From contig NZ_CP048659.1 of assembly GCF_015218165.1 (NCBI RefSeq), positions 3,782,001 through 3,846,000 of the forward strand: a DNA stretch of 64,000 nucleotides, read 5' to 3'. This document shows, one piece after another, positions 43,531 to 52,227 of the stretch (its first letter is position 1; each line of letters opens with the position of its first letter). The notes under the pieces were generated by a model that was given only the letters and a program-made list of their open reading frames with translations, was not told where the DNA came from and made no database searches. The translations under genes were made by a program, and so were the position numbers. This DNA comes from Acinetobacter piscicola (GTDB lineage Bacteria; Pseudomonadota; Gammaproteobacteria; Pseudomonadales; Moraxellaceae).

Positions 43531-43927
43531 TGTGGATAAAATGACAGAAACAAAACGTAAATTTTAAATTCATTTTCTACTTTTTAAATTCATAATTCAT
43601 TTTTTGAATTTAAAAAACTATCCACAGGCTAAACATTCTTTAATGTTTGAATTTAAAACTATCTCAAAGTTTTAAATTCAAACTATTATCAAAAGTTATC
43701 CACAAACCTTTCGATTTTAAATCTTGCAAAAATAAGATCTAAAGCATTTAATTTTATTCATTTTTTATTTAAATTCAAAAGGGGATTTTTAAATTTAAAA
43801 AGCAATTTAGATTGAATTTAAACTTTACCTTTTTAAATTCAAAAGTTTTGAATTCATTTCTCAAAATTTGAATTCAAATATTGCAATAGGCTCAATTTAA
43901 ATTCAAAAATAAAAGTTTGAATTTAAA
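43531..43927. repeat. AT-rich array of TTTAAATTC repeats with DnaA-box-like sites
   Basis: Ten exact copies of TTTAAATTC or its complement: plus at 43563, 43583, 43671, 43768, 43832, 43896; minus at 43606, 43649, 43814, 43919. A TTTGAATTCAAA palindrome lies at 43867. Three DnaA-box-like 9-mers: TGTGGATAA at 43531-43539, CTATCCACA at 43618-43626, TTATCCACA at 43696-43704; the first and third fit the consensus TTATCCACA exactly. No open frame. With 80% AT the repeat word would be expected far less than once by chance. Confidence 0.8.
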
Positions 43928-44058
43928 TCATGAATTAGCATAATTAGAGGAGATTAATGTTCATACATGCTCGATGCCGAGATGATGAAAATGAAAGGTC
44001 GACATCATACTGAAATAAAAAAAATAAAAAAGCGACCAAAGGTTTGATCGCTTTTTTT
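43917..44058 (+). ncRNA. Candidate short transcript (sRNA or small peptide) after the repeat array
   Basis: A promoter-like TTTGAA (43917-43922) with a 17-nt spacer and CATAAT (43940-43945) is followed by GAGGAG and an ATG at 43957 that opens an 18-codon frame (ends at 44013), then a terminator at 44026-44058. The interval could give a short RNA of about 110 nt or a small peptide. Evidence is only the spacing of these signals. Confidence 0.35.
44026..44058. terminator. Bidirectional terminator beside purK
   Basis: 15-bp stem with one G-T pair (44026-44040, 44043-44057) and A and T runs. It ends 16 bp from the purK stop and would serve purK on the minus strand. Confidence 0.75.
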
Positions 44059-44074
44059 ACATGCAAATTTAGAT

Positions 44075-45196
44075 TTAAATGCTCATATCTTCGCTAAGTG
44101 CCAAAGGATTTGGTAAAATTTTCGCCAATTGACGGCATAAATTCGTCAATTCAGCGCTGTCATTTGGCATTAATGTAATATGACCAATCTTACGACCTTC
44201 ACGCTCTGTTTTATTGTAAAGGTGTAAATGAGCACCATTTAACGCTAAAACTTCTTCAGATTTTGGATATTGCCCAATGATATTGATCATCACCGTTGGA
44301 CGAACCACTTCAGTTGAACCAAGCGGTAAACCTGCCACTGCACGAATGTGATTTTCAAACTGAGAGCATACAGCGCCTTCAATCGACCAATGTCCTGAGT
44401 TATGCACACGTGGTGCCATCTCATTGGCATATAAGCCTTTTTCAGTCACAAACAACTCAAGTGTGAGTACACCAACATAGTTCAAATGATTAAGCAGGCG
44501 AGTGATGTAGTCTTGTGCCACAGGTTGTAAATCTGTGCTATTCGGTGCAGGTACAATCGAATGTGACAAAATACCATTGTGATGATGATTTTCAGCCAAA
44601 GGCCAAGTTTTCACATCACCATCTATACCACGTACGGCAATAATTGAAACTTCACGAGAGAAAGTCACAAAACTTTCTGCAATGAGTTCACCTGCTGGAC
44701 CTAATTCTGCCCATGCTTGATCAATTTGATCTGCTGAGCGCAAGACGAACTGACCTTTACCATCATAACCACCACGAGAGGTTTTCAGCACGATGGGTAA
44801 GCCAAGTTCTGCCACTGCCGATTGCAAGCTTTCCAATGAAGTTACTGCTTTATAGGGTGCAACAGGAATCGCAAGCTCATCAAATAAAGCTTTTTCAGAT
44901 AAGCGATGTTGTGCAATCGCTAAAGCTTGACGCGTTGGGTGTAAATCTTTTTGCTTGGTCAATACATCAACATCAATCAACGGCGTATTTTCAAACTCAA
45001 GACTAAATACATCTGCACTGGCAATGAAGTCTTGTAGACCATTTGCAGCCTTGGTTGAAAATACTGGACCTAATGCTGCAGAAGGACAGTCTGTATTGGC
45101 TTCAAAGAAAGTACATTGAATATTGAGCGGTAAGGCAGCTTGCGCCATCATACGACCCAATTGACCGCCACCAAAAATCCCAATGGTTTTATTCAT
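44075..45196 (-). CDS. purK: 5-(carboxyamino)imidazole ribonucleotide synthase
   Basis: 373 residues. GIFGGGQLGRMMAQAA at the start and VLKTSRGGYDGKGQFVL (ATP-grasp loop) and EMAPRVHNSGHWS later are PurK signatures. Role: ATP- and bicarbonate-dependent carboxylation of AIR in purine synthesis. purE lies 27 bp upstream on the same strand, so the two form one operon in the order purE-purK. Confidence 0.97.
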   Translation of the reverse strand: MNKTIGIFGGGQLGRMMAQAALPLNIQCTFFEANTDCPSAALGPVFSTKAANGLQDFIASADVFSLEFENTPLIDVDVLTKQKDLHPTRQALAIAQHRLSEKALFDELAIPVAPYKAVTSLESLQSAVAELGLPIVLKTSRGGYDGKGQFVLRSADQIDQAWAELGPAGELIAESFVTFSREVSIIAVRGIDGDVKTWPLAENHHHNGILSHSIVPAPNSTDLQPVAQDYITRLLNHLNYVGVLTLELFVTEKGLYANEMAPRVHNSGHWSIEGAVCSQFENHIRAVAGLPLGSTEVVRPTVMINIIGQYPKSEEVLALNGAHLHLYNKTEREGRKIGHITLMPNDSAELTNLCRQLAKILPNPLALSEDMSI

Positions 45197-45223
45197 AATC
45201 TATGTCCTATGTTCAGCTTGGCT

Positions 45224-45739
45224 TTAGATTTGACCTGGAATATTTTTGCTCGCCACTTTTTCAGTTTGCGCAGCACGGAATTCTGCAACATTTTTTGCGA
45301 TTTCAGGACGTGTTAAACCTAAAATTTGTGCTGCCATAATGGCTGCATTGGTTGCACCTGCAGGACCAATTGCCAATGTACCTACCGCAATTCCCGCAGG
45401 CATTTGTACAATTGAAAGTAATGAATCCACACCATTTAAGATCGAAGATTTTACGGGTACGCCCAATACAGGAAGATCAGTTTTTGCCGCACACATGCCC
45501 GGTAAATGTGCTGCGCCACCTGCACCTGCAATAATCACTTGAATACCCCGTTCACGTGCAGTTTCAGCATATTCAAACAAACGATCTGGTGTACGGTGTG
45601 CAGAAACAACTTCCGCTTCAAAAGGAACACCAAGCTGTTTAAGCATATTGGCAGTGTTTTCTAAGGTTGCCCAATCTGACTGAGAACCCATGATAATTCC
45701 AACTAGAGGTTGAGCGTCTTGTGCTGCGGCCGCATTCAT
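45224..45739 (-). CDS. purE: N5-CAIR mutase, catalytic subunit
   Basis: 171 residues from [12 protein letters not shown]; the longer reading of 189 residues starts at a weaker site. [20 protein letters not shown] and [14 protein letters not shown] and [16 protein letters not shown] are the PurE active-site motifs. Role: converts N5-CAIR to CAIR, the step after PurK. First gene of the purEK operon. Confidence 0.96.
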   Translation of the reverse strand: MNAAAAQDAQPLVGIIMGSQSDWATLENTANMLKQLGVPFEAEVVSAHRTPDRLFEYAETARERGIQVIIAGAGGAAHLPGMCAAKTDLPVLGVPVKSSILNGVDSLLSIVQMPAGIAVGTLAIGPAGATNAAIMAAQILGLTRPEIAKNVAEFRAAQTEKVASKNIPGQI

Positions 45740-45914
45740 TGCAAATTTTCCAGAGATTAAAAAAGTAGAGATAAATCTCGACGAGAGAGCCAAGCTTTAA
45801 TAAGAGCCCCATATTATAGACTGATTTTTCATCTCAAGAAAATTTAACGGACGTAGTAGGGCGATATTTTCATTATTTTTTTGGAGAATATGAAAATTAT
45901 TTAAATACTTTGGT

Positions 45915-46256
45915 TTATTGACTTCTAAACACAAAATATACACAGCCCAATAAGCATAAACCTGCCCATACATAATCAAGTTTAAAGGGTTGTTTAAATA
46001 GGAAAATCATAAAAGGAACAAAAACTAGTAGAGTCACAACTTCCTGTGTTATTTTCATTTGCCCAATAGGCCAACCTTGTTGTGCTAAAAGTTTAGTCGC
46101 AGGAATCATTAGACTATATTCAAACAGGGCAATCACCCAACTGAATAAAATCGCCTGCCAAAGCGGTGCATCGTGCGGTAAAAATTTTAAATGCCCGTAC
46201 CATGCAAGCGTCATAAAACAGTTGGCAAGGATGAGGAGTAAAAAGGGAAGCAGCAT
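45915..46256 (-). CDS. DUF486/DMT-family small membrane protein
   Basis: 113 residues with four hydrophobic segments. TLAWYGHLKF near the start, FEYSLMIPATKLLAQQGWPIGQMKITQEVVTL in the centre (described by FEYSLMIPA and QMKITQEV) and FKLDYVWAGLCLL match the DUF486 family. Inner membrane; function unknown. Probably a stand-alone gene upstream of purE. Confidence 0.85.
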   Translation of the reverse strand: MLLPFLLLILANCFMTLAWYGHLKFLPHDAPLWQAILFSWVIALFEYSLMIPATKLLAQQGWPIGQMKITQEVVTLLVFVPFMIFLFKQPFKLDYVWAGLCLLGCVYFVFRSQ

Positions 46257-46350
46257 GTTATTTTAAACACAGTATAATGATGCTAAATTACACAAAAATA
46301 TCAACAAAAAAGAAAGCTATTATTTACAAATTTTTATTGGAAATAGACGT

Positions 46351-47100
46351 ATGGGTATAGATCTTGATCTTATAAATTCTCAATTAGATTTTTCACACGA
46401 AACTCCTCAATATTCAGAAATTCAAGCCTTATTCAAGAAAAGTTTAATTGAAGGAAATACTGAATATGCACAATCAATTTACTTTCATCATGATCACTTT
46501 CAAAATATCTCCAATTCATTCGAACTGGATGAATTTGCCATCCGCTCTAAAGAGCAAATGTATGTTGACTGGAGAAAAATAGATGCACTAGATGTAGCAG
46601 CATCGCCATACAATTACATGTTATTTGCATTTTACTTATATCTTGCATTATTTAAACAACAAACCATTACGCTTCATTTAAATCATAAAAATTCTTTTAT
46701 TGATCAAATCGTTATTAAACCTATAGCATTTTATCAATTTGATATAAATATAGAAAAAATAGAATATTCATTTAGCGAAATTTATTCATATCTAGATGCC
46801 TTATATCAAACTAAACAAAAATTAGAATTTATTCAAACGACAGGTTTAGATGAAATTGAATCTCATAAAATAAATTGGGAAAAAGATCGTAAAACTATTC
46901 TTATTCAAGGAGATTTTTTTCGCCTTTTTCATACTGCTGAATTGATTCTAAACTTTATCCACCCATTAAATACCACTGATGAGTTAGAACTGACAGGCAT
47001 TGTAGGATATAAAGAACACTTAACGGCACTCAGTGCAAATATTGTTTTTTGGCGACCAAATTCAATCGGGTACTTTCTAGGTTGGGATGAGGGAGAATAG
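46351..47100 (+). CDS. Hypothetical protein, unknown family
   Basis: 249 residues, no signal peptide and no clear membrane segment (a hydrophobic stretch near NYMLFAFYLYLALF may be buried). Rich in Ile, Phe, Tyr, Asn and Lys, and more AT-rich than its neighbours. No motif recognised. It lies between a DUF486 gene and mpl on the plus strand. Possibly acquired or fast evolving (inference from base use only). Confidence 0.65.
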   Translation: MGIDLDLINSQLDFSHETPQYSEIQALFKKSLIEGNTEYAQSIYFHHDHFQNISNSFELDEFAIRSKEQMYVDWRKIDALDVAASPYNYMLFAFYLYLALFKQQTITLHLNHKNSFIDQIVIKPIAFYQFDINIEKIEYSFSEIYSYLDALYQTKQKLEFIQTTGLDEIESHKINWEKDRKTILIQGDFFRLFHTAELILNFIHPLNTTDELELTGIVGYKEHLTALSANIVFWRPNSIGYFLGWDEGE

Positions 47101-47250
47101 ATCATTAAAACACAACAAGAAAAACTATCTTTTCCCTTAAACCCTTGCTATCGTTGCTTTCAAATCGAATCAACCTTTTAAGTTAAATTTATAATGACAA
47201 CACCACAACAACAAAGTGATGTGTCTATAAAAGCAGTGGAGTAAGAACGA

Positions 47251-48618
47251 ATGCATCTGCATATTTTGGGTATTTGTGGCACTTTTATGGGTTCATTGGC
47301 ACTGTTAGCACGTGACTTGGGACATAAGGTGACAGGGTCAGACGCAAACGTCTATCCACCCATGTCAACCCAACTTGAAAATGCAGGCATCACCTTGATG
47401 CAAGGCTATGACCGTAGTCATTTACAACCCCATCCTGACCTTGTGATTGTGGGCAATGCCATGAAACGCGGTATTGATGCGGTAGAATATATGCTCAACG
47501 AAGGTCTACCGTATATTTCAGGTCCACAATTCCTTGCAGATCACGTATTACAAGGCAAGCACGTACTGGGTGTTGCAGGCACACATGGTAAAACTACAAC
47601 CACAACCATGTTGGCTTGGGTACTTGATCAGGCAGGTTTAAATCCAGGCTTTTTAATTGGTGGTGTTCCTTTAGGTTTTAGTGAAAGCGCACGTTTAGGC
47701 GGTGGAAAATACTTCTGTGTAGAAGCCGATGAATACGATTCTGCATTCTTCGATAAACGTTCTAAGTTCGTGCATTACCATCCCAAGACAGCCATTTTAA
47801 ATAACCTTGAATTTGACCATGCGGATATTTTTGATGACTTAGCCGCAATTCAAAAACAATTCCATCACTTAGTTCGTACCATTCCAAGTGAAGGTCGTAT
47901 CATTGCGCCGATCACTGAAAGCAATATTGATGAAGTCTTGGAAATGGGCTGTTGGACACCTGTGGTTCGTACTTCTTTAGATGCAAATGACTCTGCTGAA
48001 GTCTATGCAGAACAATTGTCTGCGGATGGTTCACATTTCAAAGTCTTACAACACGGCGTTGTCAAAGGTGAAGTGAAATGGAACATGACAGGGCAACACA
48101 GTGTCGCCAATGCTTTGGCGACGATTGCAGCTGCTGAACATGTCGGTGTTTCAATTGAAACTGCATGTGAAGCTTTATCTAACTTTGGCGGTGTAAAACG
48201 CCGTATGGAACTGCTTGACACAGTGAATGGTATTGAAGTTTATGATGACTTTGCACACCACCCAACGGCAATTGACACCACGCTGGAAGGCGCACGCAAA
48301 CGTTTAGGCGAACGTAAACTGTGGGCAATCATTGAACCACGTTCAAATACCATGCGTATGGGTTCGCACAAAGATGGTTTGGCACATTCTGCACGTTTGG
48401 CTGATGAAGTCATTTGGTATCAACCTGAAGGTCTAGACTGGGATTTACAACCTGTCATTGATGCCGCACCGAATAAAGCTGTGGTTGCTCGTACTTTGGA
48501 TGACATCATCAACACTATAGTTGCTGAAGCAGGTGAGGGCGATGCCGTGGTGATTATGTCTAACGGTGGTTTTGGTGGTTTACATCAAAAATTGATTACG
48601 GCATTAAAAGCTAAATAA
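47251..48618 (+). CDS. mpl: UDP-MurNAc:L-Ala-gamma-D-Glu-meso-DAP ligase
   Basis: 455 residues. HILGICGTFMGSLALLARDLGHKVTGSD at the start (described by ICGTFMG and VTGSD), VAGTHGKTTTTTMLAW (ATP site), EADEYDSAFFDKRSKF and DDFAHHPTAI are Mur-ligase signatures; the first is typical of Mpl. Role: recycles the murein tripeptide from wall turnover onto UDP-MurNAc in the cytoplasm. Single gene with its own terminator. Confidence 0.95.
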   Translation: MHLHILGICGTFMGSLALLARDLGHKVTGSDANVYPPMSTQLENAGITLMQGYDRSHLQPHPDLVIVGNAMKRGIDAVEYMLNEGLPYISGPQFLADHVLQGKHVLGVAGTHGKTTTTTMLAWVLDQAGLNPGFLIGGVPLGFSESARLGGGKYFCVEADEYDSAFFDKRSKFVHYHPKTAILNNLEFDHADIFDDLAAIQKQFHHLVRTIPSEGRIIAPITESNIDEVLEMGCWTPVVRTSLDANDSAEVYAEQLSADGSHFKVLQHGVVKGEVKWNMTGQHSVANALATIAAAEHVGVSIETACEALSNFGGVKRRMELLDTVNGIEVYDDFAHHPTAIDTTLEGARKRLGERKLWAIIEPRSNTMRMGSHKDGLAHSARLADEVIWYQPEGLDWDLQPVIDAAPNKAVVARTLDDIINTIVAEAGEGDAVVIMSNGGFGGLHQKLITALKAK

Positions 48619-48647
48619 GCTGTTATAAAACCATTAATTTAATTTAG

Positions 48648-48672
48648 AAAAACCCGCAAGAGCGGGTTTTTT
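48648..48672. terminator. Terminator between mpl and the BLUF gene
   Basis: Perfect 10-bp stem AAAAACCCGC (48648-48657) with its complement (48662-48671), loop AAGA, T7 tail on the plus strand; A run on the other side allows both directions. Confidence 0.9.
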
Positions 48673-48693
48673 TATGTACTGAAAACATGGCGC

Positions 48694-49164
48694 TTAAAAA
48701 TAATTTTGATAACCTCGATTTTGATAACCAATATGATGTTTTGTAGGTTTTTCTACATTTGCAGTCTGTAATAAAATTTTGAGAAAGCCATCCATCTGTT
48801 CGACTGTTAATAAATTAGGCTTAAAATGGCTTAAGCCAATATTTTTAAAGTAACTTGAAATTTTAGTATTAGGATTTACATATTTCATCGACCATTGTTT
48901 AAAACTCAATTCAGTAATAGAGCAAATGTGAAATAGATGAATATCAGTATGTCGACTATCGCGTTGGATCGACTCAAATAATGCAAAAACGTGTTCTCTT
49001 TCACCTTCGAGACATTGAAAAAATGAACCCTCAGCATAATACAGTACCCCGACAATACCTTGTTGGGCATTAAATCCTCGCGCTCTGGATAAAATATCAC
49101 TTAAATCAAGCAGCAAATCATTGTCACTTTCTACTCGAACACTGGCATAGCATAAGCGAATCAT
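48694..49164 (-). CDS. BLUF-domain blue-light photoreceptor
   Basis: 156 residues. The BLUF domain covers about 2-95: Tyr6 (in LCYAS), Asn32 (in GFNAQQGIVG), Gln50 (in FFQCLEG), Trp91 and Met93 (in KQWSM) are the residues that bind FAD and switch on light. The tail of about 60 residues has no recognised output domain, so the protein should act by binding a partner, as BlsA of A. baumannii does. Role: blue-light sensing, with temperature-dependent effects in some Acinetobacter BLUF proteins. No neighbour suggests the output. Confidence 0.92.
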   Translation of the reverse strand: MIRLCYASVRVESDNDLLLDLSDILSRARGFNAQQGIVGVLYYAEGSFFQCLEGEREHVFALFESIQRDSRHTDIHLFHICSITELSFKQWSMKYVNPNTKISSYFKNIGLSHFKPNLLTVEQMDGFLKILLQTANVEKPTKHHIGYQNRGYQNYF

Positions 49165-49357
49165 AACTTTTCTTCTTTATCATGGTTAATTTTATTATTG
49201 CTCATTTTTTAATCATTTGTAATTTTTTTCTCACAAAATTCATCTGTTCTGATCACTCAATTTTCTCTGACCACTAAGCGATAATAAGAAATAGGAGAAG
49301 TAAACCGATTTTTCCCTGAGTGAACCTAATTGTTAAGTTTTTTTATTCGAGAATAAA

Positions 49358-49675
49358 ATGATTAAAAATTTATTATTGCTCACGATCCTACAAATTTTTT
49401 ACATTGGTCTTGTACTATTCTTACATAAACTTGGGTTGAACGAGTTTATCAATATTGCCATCATGTCATTTATTTTAGGTATATGTAGCCATTATCTACT
49501 TAACACTTGGATATTTAAATTAATACTAGTTTTTTGCCTATCCATACTCTTTATTGCTTTACATGGTTATCTGATGTGGGCTGTATTTATGAGTTGTTAT
49601 GGTTTAGCACTCACGATTTTTCAATTTAATCTCAATCATTCTGTCCAAAGTAAATATAAGCTTCATCCCCATTGA
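49358..49675 (+). CDS. Small membrane protein, unknown function
   Basis: 105 residues with four hydrophobic segments covering nearly the whole chain and a short polar tail. Family not recognised. It lies between the BLUF gene and two GNAT genes and is transcribed alone. A weak ribosome-binding site (GAGAATAAA) is upstream. Confidence 0.6.
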   Translation: MIKNLLLLTILQIFYIGLVLFLHKLGLNEFINIAIMSFILGICSHYLLNTWIFKLILVFCLSILFIALHGYLMWAVFMSCYGLALTIFQFNLNHSVQSKYKLHPH

Positions 49676-49702
49676 GGCTTATATTCCTGCAATACATTTC
49701 TT

Positions 49703-49987
49703 TTATAGCATCACATCAGCAAAGCTTTTATCACGTCTAAACATAACATCTACATAGGAGCAAGTCGGCACAATTTTTAACTGCTTTTTACGTGCAAAAT
49801 CAACCAAAGTATCCAATAACTGACGTGCCATACCTTGCCCACGTAGAGAGTCATCTACCCAAGTATGATTAGCGATGATCTTATCTTCACCACTCCACAC
49901 ATAACTGATCTCAGCAATGCGTTGACCTTGCTCATTTTCTAAAAAAAATTCACCTTGATTTGCATCATCAATATGTTGGAATTGCAT
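49703..49987 (-). CDS. Short GNAT-type N-acetyltransferase (first of a tandem pair)
   Basis: 94 residues. HTWVDDSLRGQGMARQLLDTLVDFARKK contains the acetyl-CoA loop (DSLRGQGMARQLL), typical of the short YjdJ-like GNAT group. Too short for a full GNAT fold, as usual for this group. Substrate unknown. About half of its residues match the next gene, so the two arose by tandem duplication. Confidence 0.82.
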   Translation of the reverse strand: MQFQHIDDANQGEFFLENEQGQRIAEISYVWSGEDKIIANHTWVDDSLRGQGMARQLLDTLVDFARKKQLKIVPTCSYVDVMFRRDKSFADVML

Positions 49988-50065
49988 ATTTTTATCTCAT
50001 CAATAATTTATCAATATAAATTTAACAAAGTTCATGCAAAAAGAAAATTTGATTAAACAAGATCC

Positions 50066-50356
50066 TTACGATGAAAATAACACATCACGAATAGATTCAT
50101 CTTTATCAAAGACTGACTTTGCAAAAGGACAAAGCGGTATCACTGCTATGTTTTTTTCACGTGCAAATTCAACTAAATTATTTAACAATTTACGTCCTAC
50201 ACCTTCACCACGCAATTCATCTTCAACTGTGGTATGGTCAATAATCAATTTATCCTCACCTGCCCATGTATAGGTCATTTCAGCCAAACGATGACCTTCC
50301 TCGCCAATATAAAATTCGCCTTTTTTAGCATCATTTTTATGCTTGATTTCTAACAT
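50066..50356 (-). CDS. Short GNAT-type N-acetyltransferase (second of a tandem pair)
   Basis: 96 residues. HTTVEDELRGEGVGRKLLNNLVEFAREK holds the acetyl-CoA loop (LRGEGVGRKLL). Same layout as its neighbour, including GEDKLI before the loop and IPLCPFAKSVF after it. On the minus strand it precedes the other copy by 78 bp. Substrate unknown. Confidence 0.83.
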   Translation of the reverse strand: MLEIKHKNDAKKGEFYIGEEGHRLAEMTYTWAGEDKLIIDHTTVEDELRGEGVGRKLLNNLVEFAREKNIAVIPLCPFAKSVFDKDESIRDVLFSS

Positions 50357-50676
50357 TTTTCTACCTCTTGATAAAATCAGTATTTTTCAACATGCCATAA
50401 ATATTCAATATTTTCTGTTAAGTTTTTTTATAAATTTAAAATCATCAGCACAGCACTTAAAATCAATAATCACAAAATCGTCAACTTAAAATACAGCGTA
50501 AAATGCTGTTAGACTCAGGTTTATCGCATTCTACTCACAGATCAAAGAAGGGCACTATGAAAAAATGATCACGACCAACTAATGATCTTCTTTCTACATA
50601 TTTCTAAACTTTATTTCACTTAACAAGCCCACCAAATCAGCCTAAAATTTAGTACACATTATTTAAACAATTGACG
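50357..50676. other. Intergenic region between GNAT gene and sotB
   Basis: About 320 bp, AT-rich. No open frame of note and no clear hairpin. It must hold divergent promoters for the GNAT pair and sotB; none can be assigned. Confidence 0.45.
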
Positions 50677-51876
50677 ATGTCAGCCTCTACTACTCCCCAA
50701 AACCCAAGATCAGCATCCACACCAAATCAAACACAGCAATGGATCAGTGTCATTAGCCTTGCTTTTGCTGCATTTATTTTTAATACCACAGAATTTATTC
50801 CTGTTGCTTTGCTCAGTGATATTGGTCAAAGCTTTGCTATGCCTGCCACCGATGTGGGCATCATGATTACCATTTATGCATGGGTGGTTGCACCGATTTC
50901 CCTCCCCATCATGTTATTGACTAAAAATTTTGAACGTAGATTTCTACTGATCGCATTATTCTGCGTTTTTATTCTCAGTCATACCTTGTCTTATTTTGCA
51001 TGGAATTTTGAAGTTTTATTGCTCAGTCGCATCGGGATTGCTTTTGCCCATGCTTTATTTTGGTCAATTACAGCTTCTCTTGCTGTGCGTGTTGCCCCTC
51101 AGGGCAAAGCGTTTCAAGCCTTGGGCTTACTTGCTACAGGCACGGCTTTGGCCATGGTCTTAGGTATTCCATTTGGGCGCATCATTGGTGAAACATACGG
51201 ATGGCGTAATACTTTTGCATTGATCGCCATTGGGGCTGCGATTGTTTGTTTAATTTTAGCCAAAACTTTACCCAAGCTTCCGAGTGTCAATTCAGGCTCA
51301 TTAAGCAGTTTAAAAGTATTCTATCAACGTCCAGCCTTAATGATGGTATTTGCACTCACCATTATTGTGATTACCGCTCAATTTACCGCATATAGTTATA
51401 TTGAGCCTTTTGCCCTAAATATTGCACATTTCAGTTCATCACAAACGACAACCTTATTGCTGATCTATGGGGCTGCTGGCTTTTTAGGCTCTTATTTATT
51501 TGGAAAATTTGCTAAAAAATATCCAAAACTCCCGATCCCATTGAGTAGTGCTGTACTCGCAATTTCAATGCTATTGCTGATTCCACTTGCAACTGACTTT
51601 ATTTATTTTAGTTTGGTGAGTTTATTCTGGGGAATAGCGATTATTTGTTTTAGCCTTGCACAACAAGCCAAAGCCCTAAATTTAGCTTCGGATGCTACAG
51701 ATGTCGCAATGGCAATCTATTCAGGACTTTATAATGTCGGCATCGGCGGTGGTGCTTTACTGGGTGGGTTCGTTACAGCACATTATGGTTTAAATCACAT
51801 TGGCTTAGTCGGAGGCGTCTTAGCACTGCTCGGCACAATATTGGCCTGCATTTTAGTGACTCGTAAAGATTTTTAA
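50677..51876 (+). CDS. sotB: SotB-like sugar/drug efflux MFS transporter
   Basis: 399 residues from the [12 protein letters not shown]; a TTG two codons upstream is possible. Twelve hydrophobic segments. [33 protein letters not shown] and [21 protein letters not shown] follow E. coli SotB (YdeA) closely as I recall it. Role: exports sugars such as arabinose or IPTG-like compounds. Single gene. A Mn riboswitch for the next gene begins about 110 bp downstream. Confidence 0.88.
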   Translation: MSASTTPQNPRSASTPNQTQQWISVISLAFAAFIFNTTEFIPVALLSDIGQSFAMPATDVGIMITIYAWVVAPISLPIMLLTKNFERRFLLIALFCVFILSHTLSYFAWNFEVLLLSRIGIAFAHALFWSITASLAVRVAPQGKAFQALGLLATGTALAMVLGIPFGRIIGETYGWRNTFALIAIGAAIVCLILAKTLPKLPSVNSGSLSSLKVFYQRPALMMVFALTIIVITAQFTAYSYIEPFALNIAHFSSSQTTTLLLIYGAAGFLGSYLFGKFAKKYPKLPIPLSSAVLAISMLLLIPLATDFIYFSLVSLFWGIAIICFSLAQQAKALNLASDATDVAMAIYSGLYNVGIGGGALLGGFVTAHYGLNHIGLVGGVLALLGTILACILVTRKDF

Positions 51877-51987
51877 CTGCAATTATTCTGAGGAAATGTG
51901 TAAAAAGAAATTGCGTCAGTTTAAAAATTATGCAATATTAATCACATTAAGTATCCACGTTTGATACTTATTCCAAATTCATTGAAC

Positions 51988-52138
51988 AAGGGGAGTAGCC
52001 TCTCCAAATGATCTCTATAGGATTATAAATTTTATATAGAGACCAGATGTCAGAATATCGTCATTACGCATTTTTTATTTACACAAATAAAAAAGCCGGT
52101 ATCTGAGCATTATCTGTCACAGATAATGTAGGCAAGAC
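51988..52138 (+). promoter_or_regulatory. yybP-ykoY manganese riboswitch
   Basis: The aptamer opens with AAGGGGAGTAGCCTCTCC, which fits the conserved GGGGAGUAGC start of the yybP-ykoY class, and closes with a hairpin (CATTATCTG/CAGATAATG) and GGCAAGAC. It lies before a TerC-family gene, the class's usual target, and is followed by a terminator-like hairpin. Mn2+ binding would be expected to raise expression. Confidence 0.82.
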
Positions 52139-52195
52139 TTTGATCATGTTGATACAGATGTTTAATCGTCTGGCAACTGGTCAAGGTCTTTTTTT
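52135..52195 (+). terminator. Riboswitch-controlled terminator upstream of the TerC-family gene
   Basis: AGACTTTGATC (52135-52145) pairs with GGTCAAGGTCT (52179-52189) by 11 bp with two G-T pairs, then a T7 run. Its left arm overlaps the end of the aptamer, so ligand binding could prevent its formation. Confidence 0.65.
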
Positions 52196-52227
52196 ATGCC
52201 TGATTGATTGCCAGAAATGGAGTTTTT

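Noticed and set aside
43531..43927. The AT-rich repeat array as a CRISPR array
   Set aside because: Repeats are 9 bp, on both strands and irregularly spaced, with no uniform spacers and no cas genes nearby.
43531..43927. The AT-rich repeat array as the chromosome origin oriC
   Set aside because: dnaA, dnaN, rpmH and other usual oriC neighbours are absent and only three DnaA-like boxes are seen; a replication role remains only a hypothesis.
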